From Candidatus Pelagibacter sp. HIMB1321 (GTDB taxonomy: Bacteria; Pseudomonadota; Alphaproteobacteria; Pelagibacterales; Pelagibacteraceae): a DNA stretch of 64,000 bases. Below, in pieces: positions 27,231-34,330 of the stretch (position 1 is its first letter; each line of letters opens with the position of its first letter). The notes beneath the pieces were generated by a model. That model saw nothing but the letters and a program-made list of their open reading frames with translations. It made no database searches and was not told the origin of the DNA. The position numbers and the translations under genes are program-made. The stretch covers positions 248,001-312,000 of the forward strand of contig NZ_LT840186.1 in assembly GCF_900177485.1 (NCBI RefSeq), written 5' to 3'.

Positions 27231-27746
27231 ATGAAAAAGTTCCTAATAGTAATTTTTTTTGCTTTTATAAATATCAATCATTCTTTTTCTGCTTGTGATG
27301 ATCCTTTAGGAGATGGAGTAGATTATTCTTTTTGTCAATTTTCAGAAGAACAAGATTTAAGTAGAGCTTATGCTCCAAATTCTGACTTATCTTTTATAAG
27401 TTTTATAAAAGTTAATTTAGATAAATCTATTTTGATGAATACAAACTTATCCAATGGTAATTTTGCTGAAGCTTCTTTTTTTAGAGCAAATTTGTATGAA
27501 GCAAATTTAGAAGGAGGAAACTTTGAAAAATCAAATTTTACAAGTGCAAACCTTACAAGAGTTAATTTTAAAGGCTCCTCTTTAATTGAAGCAAATTTTA
27601 AAGATAGCAATCTATTTGGCTCTGATTTTACAGGTGCAAATATAACTAATGCTTCTTTTGAGGGAGCAAATTTGAATAATTCAATATGGATTGATGGTTC
27701 AAAGTGTAATCTAGGTTCAATTGGTCTATGTAACAATAATGACTAA
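27231..27746 (+). CDS. Secreted pentapeptide-repeat protein
   Basis: The ATG at 27231 gives a 171-residue protein with a clear signal peptide (MKKFLIVIFFAFININHSFSA, cleavage before CDDP). Tandem pentapeptide repeats of the A(N/D)LxxA(N/S)F type follow from about residue 45 to 155, which form a right-handed beta-helix. A TTG 15 bases upstream would spoil the signal peptide. Pentapeptide proteins act as scaffolds or gyrase mimics; a periplasmic one is unassigned. It follows the terminator and has an 8-base overlap with the next gene. Confidence 0.83.
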   Translation: MKKFLIVIFFAFININHSFSACDDPLGDGVDYSFCQFSEEQDLSRAYAPNSDLSFISFIKVNLDKSILMNTNLSNGNFAEASFFRANLYEANLEGGNFEKSNFTSANLTRVNFKGSSLIEANFKDSNLFGSDFTGANITNASFEGANLNNSIWIDGSKCNLGSIGLCNNND

Positions 27747-28029
27747 TTCAATAAAAACTGATGACGTTATCTTTAACTTTTTCAAACAAATTTGTGATGA
27801 AAAAGATGATAAAAAATGCGTTGAACTTGGTAATGATTGGATTAATGCAATGGAGACAAATTTGAATAACATGGAGGCTAATTTAGAAGAAGCAGACAAA
27901 ATTAAACATAAAGATGATATTAAAAATAACCGTGATCATTTAAATAGTTTAAAGGGTAAAAATTCATCTGAATGGAGAGAATATGCTACCCAATGTATGG
28001 TCGAAATCATGGATAATAAGACACAATAA
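27739..28029 (+). CDS. Hypothetical helical protein, 96 residues
   Basis: From the ATG at 27739 (overlapping the pentapeptide stop by 8 bases) the frame encodes a soluble, charged, mostly helical protein with two cysteines (CDEKDDKKCVEL, about 15-26). The repeated METNLNNMEANLEEADKI segment could form a short coiled coil. I do not recognise a family. Tight overlap with the preceding gene suggests a two-gene unit. Confidence 0.65.
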   Translation: MTNSIKTDDVIFNFFKQICDEKDDKKCVELGNDWINAMETNLNNMEANLEEADKIKHKDDIKNNRDHLNSLKGKNSSEWREYATQCMVEIMDNKTQ

Positions 28030-28119
28030 ATGAGCAATCAGGAAAAAGTATTTATAATGATTTGTATCTCGTTGATAATTTTTACTCTTTATTATCTTGG
28101 TGATAAGCACATTTTCTAA
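28030..28119 (+). CDS. Possible 29-residue single-helix membrane peptide
   Basis: Immediately after the preceding stop codon an ATG opens a 29-codon frame with a single hydrophobic helix (VFIMICISLIIFTLYYLG) flanked by charged ends. Zero-base spacing and the membrane-helix pattern favour a real small protein, but such a short frame in AT-rich DNA can arise by chance. Confidence 0.4.
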   Translation: MSNQEKVFIMICISLIIFTLYYLGDKHIF

Positions 28120-28151
28120 ATATCTTTAAATTTTATATTAATTAGTGTATG

Positions 28152-28222
28152 AAACTCTTAAGGGGTGTCATAACTGACTGAGAATATACCCTCATAACCT
28201 GTCCGGTAATTCAGAAAGGGAG
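28152..28222 (+). ncRNA. TPP riboswitch (THI element)
   Basis: The conserved THI-box order is present: AGGGGTG at 28161-28167, CTGAGA at 28178-28183, ATACCCT at 28186-28192, AACCTG at 28196-28201, CCGGTAA at 28203-28209 and a terminal AAAGGGAG at 28215-28222. The last segment closes the P1 stem and is also the only Shine-Dalgarno candidate for the symporter start at 28226. TPP binding should therefore hide the ribosome-binding site. No terminator hairpin is seen, so control is probably translational. Confidence 0.93.
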
Positions 28223-28225
28223 AAT

Positions 28226-29668
28226 ATGGATAAAACATACTTTATAAGTCAATCAACCTCATTAACTCTTGTAATAATAATAAGTTTAATTTTTACTGGT
28301 CTAGGTCTTTATCATTCACGAAAATTTAAAGGACTTAACAATTATTTAACAGCAAATAGAAATATAGGTTTATTTTCATTAACCACTAGTATGGTCGCAT
28401 CTGCATTAGGTGCCTGGATTTTATTTGGACCTGCATCCGCAGCTACATGGGGAGGTATCGGTGCTGTAATTGGGTATTCTTTAGGTACAGCTTTTCCAAT
28501 GATTTTCTTAATCTATCTAGGCCAAAAAATTAGAAAAGATTTTCCAAAAGGTTCAACACTAATTGAGTTTCTAAGAAAGAAATTTGGAAAAAGTTTGTTC
28601 AAATTAATTTTATTAATGATCATTTTTTATATGTTTATTTTTTTATGTGCTGAAGTAACAGCGGTTGCAATATTAATTAACTATATATCTGGCACAGAGC
28701 TATGGATTACATCTTTTATAATTTTAATTGGAACTTTGACTTATACTTTATATGGTGGCTTAAGAGCCTCAATATTTACGGACAATATTCAAATGATTGT
28801 AATTGGAGGTCTACTTGTAATTTCAGCATTATATCTAATTAATTTTACTGGTGATCAATTTTCTTTTTCATATGTGAAAAGTAAAAATCCACAGTTATTG
28901 AGTACTAGTTATATTCCAAATTTCACAGCTGGATTAACTTTTTTTATAGCTGTTGCTGCAACAAATCTATTTCATCAAGGTAATTGGCAAAGAGTGTATG
29001 CAGCAAAAAATAATGATGTTTTGAAAAAAAGTTTAATAATTTCTTTTATTATCATAATTCCAATTGTATTTTTTATGGGTTTCACAGGACTTATTTCAAT
29101 ATCAGCTGACCCAAAAGTATTACCTGATCTTGGTTTTTTTTCATTATTGTTAAAAGAACAAACGAAACTTTTATCTATAATAATTGTAATTCTTGGCTTA
29201 GCTCTAACAATCTCAACAGTTGATACATTGATTAATGCAATATCAAGTTTGATCATCGTAGATGGGAAGGCAACTTTCAATTTAGATAAAAAAACAAACT
29301 ATTTGGTTTTTTCTAAATATATAATTATTGTTTTATCAATCATTGCTTTTATTGTGGCTTCAAAAGGATTTAGCGTGTTATACCTATTTCTGTTAGCTGA
29401 TCTTTTTTGTTGTGCTTTTGTTTTAACAGTATTTTATAGTTTTTATAATAAAGCGATAAATGAGAAGACTGCTTACATATCAATTATTGTAGGTTTGATT
29501 GGTGGATTTTTATTATTTCCATCACCAGACTTTTCTAAAAGTTTATTAGTTGGTATTTTAATGTCTAAAGAATTCTTTGCACCATTTGTGTCACAATCAT
29601 TATTGTTTTTATCATTTATTGTTGCAACTTTTTTGCCAGCAGTCATTTTTAAATTAAAAAAGTTTTAA
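28226..29668 (+). CDS. thiV: TPP-regulated sodium:solute symporter (ThiV-like)
   Basis: A sodium:solute symporter family permease of 480 residues with about 13 membrane helices (SSS signature around GGLRASIFTDNIQMIVIGG, about 171-189). It lies three bases behind a TPP riboswitch, so its substrate should be thiamin or a precursor. In SAR11 the riboswitch-linked SSS gene thiV is proposed to import the pyrimidine precursor HMP, which these cells cannot make. The substrate is inference from that precedent and from the riboswitch. Confidence 0.88.
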   Translation: MDKTYFISQSTSLTLVIIISLIFTGLGLYHSRKFKGLNNYLTANRNIGLFSLTTSMVASALGAWILFGPASAATWGGIGAVIGYSLGTAFPMIFLIYLGQKIRKDFPKGSTLIEFLRKKFGKSLFKLILLMIIFYMFIFLCAEVTAVAILINYISGTELWITSFIILIGTLTYTLYGGLRASIFTDNIQMIVIGGLLVISALYLINFTGDQFSFSYVKSKNPQLLSTSYIPNFTAGLTFFIAVAATNLFHQGNWQRVYAAKNNDVLKKSLIISFIIIIPIVFFMGFTGLISISADPKVLPDLGFFSLLLKEQTKLLSIIIVILGLALTISTVDTLINAISSLIIVDGKATFNLDKKTNYLVFSKYIIIVLSIIAFIVASKGFSVLYLFLLADLFCCAFVLTVFYSFYNKAINEKTAYISIIVGLIGGFLLFPSPDFSKSLLVGILMSKEFFAPFVSQSLLFLSFIVATFLPAVIFKLKKF

Positions 29669-29696
29669 TATAATATGACAATGGTTATAAGAGTTT

Positions 29697-30617
29697 GTGA
29701 ATAATTTGATAAATAACAAATTCAAAGACCCAAAAGTAACAGCAGATGGAAGTGATAGAGCTTTTGTGGAAGCTGAAAAAATTAAAACATTATGGTTTAA
29801 TACAGGAACACTTTGCAATATTGAATGTAAAAACTGCTATATTGAGTCTAGCCCTAAAAATGATCGTCTTGTTTATTTAACTTTTGATGAAGTAAAAAAC
29901 TTTATTGATGAAGCAATAGAAAAAAATCTAGGAACTGAGAAAATTGGTTTTACTGGTGGTGAGCCTTTTATGAATAAAGATATTATAAGGATGATTGAAT
30001 ATTCTTTATCAAAAGGTCTTAAAACACTTGTTTTATCTAATGCAATGAAGCCTATGCTAAATAGGGTTGAAGAGATTAAAAAGGTTAATCATAAAAATTT
30101 GACGATAAGAGTTTCGATAGATCACTATGAAAAGTCAAAACATGAAGAGATTAGAGGAAATAATACCTACGATATAATGATGAAGGGTCTTAAATGGTTG
30201 GATGAAAATAATTTTAATTATGCCCTTGCAACAAGACTTTTATGGAATGAAACAGAAGAAGAGTTAAGAAAAAATTTTGGAATATTTTTAAAAAACAATC
30301 ACTTAAAATTAAATACTAATTCCAAACAGGAATTAGTAACTTTTGCAGAGATGGATGAGAGTGTTGATACACCAGAAATTACAACATCATGCTGGGATAT
30401 TTTAAAAAAAAACCCAAAAGACATTATGTGTTCATCTTCTAGAATGATAGTTAGAAAAAAAGGTTTAAAGAAACTAAGTGTTATTGCTTGCACACTTCTT
30501 CCTTACGATGAAGAATTTGATTTAGGACAAACCTTGACAAATTCACTTCAAAAAATATACCTCAACCACAAACACTGTTCAAAATTTTGTGTTCTTGGTG
30601 GTTCAAGCTGTAGCTAA
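29697..30617 (+). CDS. Radical SAM protein with C-terminal cysteine cluster, function unknown
   Basis: A 306-residue radical SAM enzyme. The [4Fe-4S]/SAM motif CxxxCxxC is at Cys40, Cys44 and Cys47 and is followed by TGGEPFMN (about 86-93). The C-terminal third has further cysteines, including CSKFC and a final SSCS, that could hold an auxiliary cluster as in SPASM/twitch proteins. GTG at 29697 is the only reasonable start. It is 10 bases upstream of a VTT membrane protein gene. I cannot assign a substrate. Confidence 0.85.
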   Translation: MNNLINNKFKDPKVTADGSDRAFVEAEKIKTLWFNTGTLCNIECKNCYIESSPKNDRLVYLTFDEVKNFIDEAIEKNLGTEKIGFTGGEPFMNKDIIRMIEYSLSKGLKTLVLSNAMKPMLNRVEEIKKVNHKNLTIRVSIDHYEKSKHEEIRGNNTYDIMMKGLKWLDENNFNYALATRLLWNETEEELRKNFGIFLKNNHLKLNTNSKQELVTFAEMDESVDTPEITTSCWDILKKNPKDIMCSSSRMIVRKKGLKKLSVIACTLLPYDEEFDLGQTLTNSLQKIYLNHKHCSKFCVLGGSSCS

Positions 30618-30626
30618 AATTTAATA

Positions 30627-31307
30627 ATGAAAAAAAATCGAGGTAAAATATTTTTTGGTTTAGTATTTTTTACAATTATAATTGTAAGTTATTTTACTGA
30701 TCTTAGTGAAATTTTATCATTTGAAATTATTAAAGATACTTATCAGGATATTAAAATATTAGTTAACAATAATTACACAATCTATTATTTAGCATTTTTC
30801 ATTTTATATATAGTTGTTACTGCTTTTGCTTTACCAATTTCACTTCTTAAAACATTATTAGCTGGAGCCTTATTTGGATTTTGGCCTGGATTGATATTAG
30901 TATCATTTGCAAGTTCGATTGGATCTACTTTTTGTTTTTTATTTTCACGTTATGCACTTAGAGCTTATACTCAAAGAAGATTTGCCGTATATTTAGAAAA
31001 AGTTAATAAAGGAATAGAAACTGATGGATGGCTTTACCTTCTATTTTTAAGGTTAAGTCCAATTTTTCCATTTTTTGTTATCAACTTAGTTTTTGGATTA
31101 ACCAAGATGAGAACACTGGAGTTTTATATTGTATCCCAAATTGGAATGTTTATAGGAACTGCTATTTTTGTTAATGCTGGAGTTCAAATTGCAAATTTGA
31201 ATTCGTTAGAGGAAATTTTAACATTAAAGATTATTTTATCTCTAACAATTATCGGTATTTTTCCAATATTAATAAAATTTATTTATAAAAAGATTAAAAA
31301 TGACTAA
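30627..31307 (+). CDS. TVP38/TMEM64 (VTT-domain) membrane protein
   Basis: Membrane protein of 226 residues in the DedA/VTT superfamily. The family core ALPISLLKTLLAGALFGFWPGLILVSFASSIGS spans about residues 68-100, and LRLSPIFPFFVINLVFGL lies near 141-158. An N-terminal helix and a C-terminal helix flank it. VTT proteins are implicated in lipid scrambling and membrane homeostasis. The gene overlaps the tiny zinc-ribbon gene by eight bases. Confidence 0.88.
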   Translation: MKKNRGKIFFGLVFFTIIIVSYFTDLSEILSFEIIKDTYQDIKILVNNNYTIYYLAFFILYIVVTAFALPISLLKTLLAGALFGFWPGLILVSFASSIGSTFCFLFSRYALRAYTQRRFAVYLEKVNKGIETDGWLYLLFLRLSPIFPFFVINLVFGLTKMRTLEFYIVSQIGMFIGTAIFVNAGVQIANLNSLEEILTLKIILSLTIIGIFPILIKFIYKKIKND

Positions 31308-31470
31308 TGATTTTGAAAAAAAAGATAAAGAAGAAGATATTATGAATGATTTAAATGGCATTTGTGATGATTGTAAAAAAGAAGACGAGAGTGTCTTTCA
31401 AAATTTAATTTTAATAGGATTTAAAATCTGTAATTCTTGTAGACTTTCAAAAACAATTTTTCCAATTTAG
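31300..31470 (+). CDS. Tiny two-CxxC putative zinc-ribbon protein
   Basis: A 56-codon frame with ATG at 31300 overlapping the VTT gene stop by eight bases (ATGACTAA). The first 20 residues are highly charged. Two knuckles follow, Cys22-x2-Cys25 (GICDDCKK) and Cys44-x2-Cys47 (KICNSCRL), spaced as in a zinc ribbon. The paired CxxC motifs and coupled start make it a good coding candidate. Its end overlaps the convergent Yip1 gene by four bases. Function unknown. Confidence 0.72.
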   Translation: MTNDFEKKDKEEDIMNDLNGICDDCKKEDESVFQNLILIGFKICNSCRLSKTIFPI

Positions 31471-32009
31471 ATATTATTTGCAGGCATAACATTCATTCTG
31501 CTCATGACGAATGATATAGATAAAAATGCAATTATTAAGAAAGACAAAAAAACAATTCCGAATGATTTAAAATTTGATTTTAAATTTAAAATTTGTCTTG
31601 TAGCAATTATCAATGCAGCAAAAATCCAAAATTGAGTAAGGAATATAATTGGTACCATCAATTCAGGAGTTACTGCGAAAAATCTTATCAATCCTGGTGC
31701 ATGAGCAAAACCTACAGCAGTTAAAACTTTTTTAAATGGGACTTTTGTTTGTTTATCTGGAAATATTTTAACTCCAATTACATAAATCAAAATACCCCAA
31801 ACTAGCCACGTTAATATTGCGGTAAGTCCAGACATTCCAACGGCAGTTTTAATTACAGTATTTGCAGCTACTGCTCCTGCAACACCATCTAAAATCATAA
31901 TTAGGCCAGCAAAATAAATTGCTGCTTCACCAAAATTTTTATTGTCACTATAAAGCGACTTATCTAATTTTATTGATTTAAAAATTATACTTAAGAATTC
32001 ACCAAACAT
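31467..32009 (-). CDS. Yip1-domain membrane protein
   Basis: A 180-residue integral membrane protein with about five helices, resembling bacterial Yip1-family proteins. The N-terminal amphipathic part (FGEFLSIIFKSIKLDKSLY) precedes helices at about 28-47, 55-80, 95-115, 117-137 and 150-170. No enzymatic motif. Its start codon shares one base with the stop of the small membrane ORF upstream, so the two are probably co-translated. Confidence 0.78.
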   Translation of the reverse strand: MFGEFLSIIFKSIKLDKSLYSDNKNFGEAAIYFAGLIMILDGVAGAVAANTVIKTAVGMSGLTAILTWLVWGILIYVIGVKIFPDKQTKVPFKKVLTAVGFAHAPGLIRFFAVTPELMVPIIFLTQFWIFAALIIATRQILNLKSNFKSFGIVFLSFLIIAFLSISFVMSRMNVMPANNI

Positions 32010-32113
32010 TATTTTTTTTTATTTTTTTGCTCTTTATAAGAAACAATTAGTGGAAAGAGTATTAAAGCAATAGCTATTACAATGCAAACTGCTATTAGAA
32101 AACCCTTAGACAT
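32009..32113 (-). CDS. 34-residue single-helix membrane protein
   Basis: A minus-strand frame with ATG at 32113 that encodes a short N-terminus, one strong hydrophobic helix (FLIAVCIVIAIALILFPLIV) and a Lys-rich tail. Its TAA shares a base with the Yip1 ATG, the overlap style used throughout this genome, which supports coding. It begins five bases beyond the hairpin at 32118-32140 that separates it from the DmdA-like gene. Confidence 0.55.
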   Translation of the reverse strand: MSKGFLIAVCIVIAIALILFPLIVSYKEQKNKKK

Positions 32114-32117
32114 TTTT

Positions 32118-32140
32118 AGGGGGAGTATAACACTCCCCCT
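32118..32140 (-). terminator. Strong hairpin after the DmdA-like gene
   Basis: AGGGGGAGT and ACTCCCCCT form a perfect 9-base, GC-rich stem around a five-base loop (ATAAC on the plus strand). It follows the stop of the minus-strand DmdA-like gene by eight bases. On that strand it is followed by As, not Ts, so it may act as a 3' stabilising or partial-termination structure rather than a classical intrinsic terminator. Confidence 0.6.
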
Positions 32141-32148
32141 ATGATAAG

Positions 32149-33507
32149 TTAACCTTTTACAACTTCTCTTGTATTTGCGTTGAAAGATTCTTTAAATGGA
32201 ATATCCACTACCACTGCATCAACAGGTTGACCTGGTGTTTCAGAGTAGATTTCAGGTAAATGAACTTTATATTTAGTTCCAACCTTACCTTTTGGAAAAC
32301 CATTTGCATTCAGTGTTCCATCAAATGGCACATATCCCATTGCAATATTTTGTTTTTTCTCTGGATGATACCAAGGAGAAGTTATGAATCCAACCGGATC
32401 ACCACCACTTTCTGGAGAAATTAACCAAAAATCAGGAGCATATTCTTCAATAGGTTTACCACCTAATTCAAGACCAACTAATTGAAGTTTGTATGGTTTT
32501 TTTCCTTCTTTTAGTTCTTTGCCCATTTTCTCAAGTGCTGCTTTTCCAACGTAATCACCTTTTTTATTCCATTCACCTTTTCCAGATAATGAAACCTGAT
32601 AACCTAGGTTACATTGAAAAGGATTATGTTGGTGATCCATATCTTGGCCCCAAGAAAGAATTCCTGCTTGAATCCTTCTGTGGTGAGCAGGCGCAATAAC
32701 CATCAGGCTATGTTTCTTTCCAGCTTCTAAAACAGCATTCCACATGTCCTCAGCATATAAAGTAGAGTCTCTTAGATATATTTCATAACCAGCTTCTCCT
32801 GAAAAACCTGATTGAGAAATTACCACATCTCTTCCACCTATTTTAGCGGATGCTAAACCGTAGAATGGCATGTTATCAAAATCAACTTGATCACCGCAAA
32901 GATCTTTCATGAGTGCTTTTGATTTTGGACCTTGGATTTGAACTGGACTGACATCAATTTCATCAATTTCTACATCAAATCTTCCATCTGCATTTACACC
33001 CTGTAAATACATTCCAATATCACTGTCAGAAAGACTGAACCAAAACTCATCTTCAGAAATTCTAAGAAGAATTGGATCATTTAAAACACCACCATAAGCG
33101 TTACATAAAATTACGTAACGTGCTCTCATTGGTGAAATTTTAGTTGCATCTCTTGTGATAACGTAGTCTGTAAATTTTTCTGCATCAGGACCCTTAACTC
33201 TAATTTGTCTTTCAACAGCCACGTTCCACATTGTAACGTGATTTACAATTGCATCGTACTCAACCATTGCACCACCATCTTCAGGTTTTACATATCCTCT
33301 TGGATGATAAATACGATTATAAACAGTTGCTCTCCAACAACCTGCTTTCATTGATAAATGCCAATATGGAGATTTTCTTACCCTTGTTGATATTAGCATT
33401 TCTACTTTAGTAGGACCGCTTTGTCTTAAGTTATACGGTACTTTTCTGTCAGACTGATCGACTGACGTAACATGCCTTACTTTGTCGTAATCGAACTCTT
33501 TAGACAT
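32149..33507 (-). CDS. DmdA-like GcvT-family methyltransferase
   Basis: Folate-dependent aminomethyltransferase (GcvT) superfamily, 452 residues. It resembles the DMSP demethylase DmdA in blocks such as WNVAVERQIRVKGPDA, NDPILLRISEDEFWFSLSDSD, VQIQGPKSKALM and SGFSGEAGYEIYL. However, it has about 45 extra N-terminal residues and a longer C-terminus than DmdA (369 residues as I recall). It could move a methyl group from a sulfonium or amine to tetrahydrofolate. It overlaps the MTHFR-like gene by eight bases, which would oxidise the resulting methyl-THF. An AAGGAGAA ribosome-binding site precedes it. Substrate unproven, so no symbol is given. Confidence 0.85.
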   Translation of the reverse strand: MSKEFDYDKVRHVTSVDQSDRKVPYNLRQSGPTKVEMLISTRVRKSPYWHLSMKAGCWRATVYNRIYHPRGYVKPEDGGAMVEYDAIVNHVTMWNVAVERQIRVKGPDAEKFTDYVITRDATKISPMRARYVILCNAYGGVLNDPILLRISEDEFWFSLSDSDIGMYLQGVNADGRFDVEIDEIDVSPVQIQGPKSKALMKDLCGDQVDFDNMPFYGLASAKIGGRDVVISQSGFSGEAGYEIYLRDSTLYAEDMWNAVLEAGKKHSLMVIAPAHHRRIQAGILSWGQDMDHQHNPFQCNLGYQVSLSGKGEWNKKGDYVGKAALEKMGKELKEGKKPYKLQLVGLELGGKPIEEYAPDFWLISPESGGDPVGFITSPWYHPEKKQNIAMGYVPFDGTLNANGFPKGKVGTKYKVHLPEIYSETPGQPVDAVVVDIPFKESFNANTREVVKG

Positions 33508-34228
33508 ATTTGTTCTCCTTCAACCACTTGTTTGTTTCCTTCAAGCCGCCGAATGTATAAATGTGGAAGTTATCAGTATGCGATTTAACTTTCCCAATTA
33601 AATCATTAGGGTCTTTAGGTTTCAATAAATCCAACGCCTTACTAAAATTAGATTTAAGAAAGTTTAAGGAATTTTTTGCCCCCACAATATTAGCAAATTT
33701 TATTAAGCTAGATATTTTTAAAGGCCCAGTAATTCCAACATGCACTGGTACGCTTTGTTTAGAAATAAAATCTATAATAGGCTGAGGATCAAGTAACCAC
33801 TGAGTTACAATATAATCAGCATAAGGCTTTTTATCAATCATAGCTTTTTCTAAATCTGTATCGGATATATCTGGACTACCTTCAGGATGTCCCGCTATCC
33901 CTATTTTCATTTTTTCAAAATAACCTGTTTCTAAAAGTTGAAATGAACTATCAAATTTTCCAACTGGATCTCTACCACCACCAATTATTAAAGCTTGTTT
34001 AACGCCACCATCTTTACATTTATTGACATAATCTTTTAATTCTTGCTCATTACTCATTGACCTTGCTGGAAAGTGTGGGACTGGGTTAAAACCTTTTTTC
34101 ACAAGTTCTAATGCTTTATTTGCAGTCTCTTTATAATCCCCGCCAGGAAGCATAGTAATATAAACATCATTCAAGGCTGGTAAGGTTTCAATATTAGAGT
34201 TAGGGCCTATCTCTATAGAAAAATTCAT
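33500..34228 (-). CDS. Short methylenetetrahydrofolate reductase-like protein
   Basis: A 242-residue TIM-barrel protein of the MTHFR (MetF) superfamily, shorter than canonical MetF (about 290). Recognisable parts are the opening SIEIGPNSN-type strand, PHFPARSM (about 53-60), ALIIGGGRDPVGKFDSSF (about 78-95) and AGHPEGSPDISDTDLEKAM (about 115-133). It is encoded just before, and overlaps, the DmdA-like methyltransferase. By inference it oxidises methyl-THF released by that enzyme, rather than serving methionine synthesis. Confidence 0.83.
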   Translation of the reverse strand: MNFSIEIGPNSNIETLPALNDVYITMLPGGDYKETANKALELVKKGFNPVPHFPARSMSNEQELKDYVNKCKDGGVKQALIIGGGRDPVGKFDSSFQLLETGYFEKMKIGIAGHPEGSPDISDTDLEKAMIDKKPYADYIVTQWLLDPQPIIDFISKQSVPVHVGITGPLKISSLIKFANIVGAKNSLNFLKSNFSKALDLLKPKDPNDLIGKVKSHTDNFHIYTFGGLKETNKWLKENKYV

Positions 34229-34281
34229 TTTTCAGATCATTATTCTTTTTGAAAATTCTGTCAAAGAAATTCGTTTAGACC

Positions 34282-34326
34282 CCAGGAGAAAATTTGTTGC
34301 CAAAAATTATCCTGGTGGTAATTTTT
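34282..34326. promoter_or_regulatory. Possible pseudoknot/alternative hairpins between the MTHFR-like and Rieske genes
   Basis: AAAAATTA (34302-34309) and TAATTTTT (34319-34326) form an 8-base stem with loop TCCTGGTGG. The loop's TCCTGG (34310-34315) is the exact complement of CCAGGA at 34282-34287. Both pairings can coexist as an H-type pseudoknot or compete. The element sits in the 102-base divergent gap and could act in either transcript. On the plus strand it is followed by T's and directly by the GTG start. Confidence 0.4.
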
Positions 34327-34330
34327 TTTT

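Noticed and set aside
29697..30617. Radical SAM protein as an arsenosugar ArsS homologue because of the neighbouring TVP38-like gene
   Set aside because: The cysteine spacing and TGGEPF motif do not give the ArsS pattern I recall, and no ArsM methyltransferase is adjacent.
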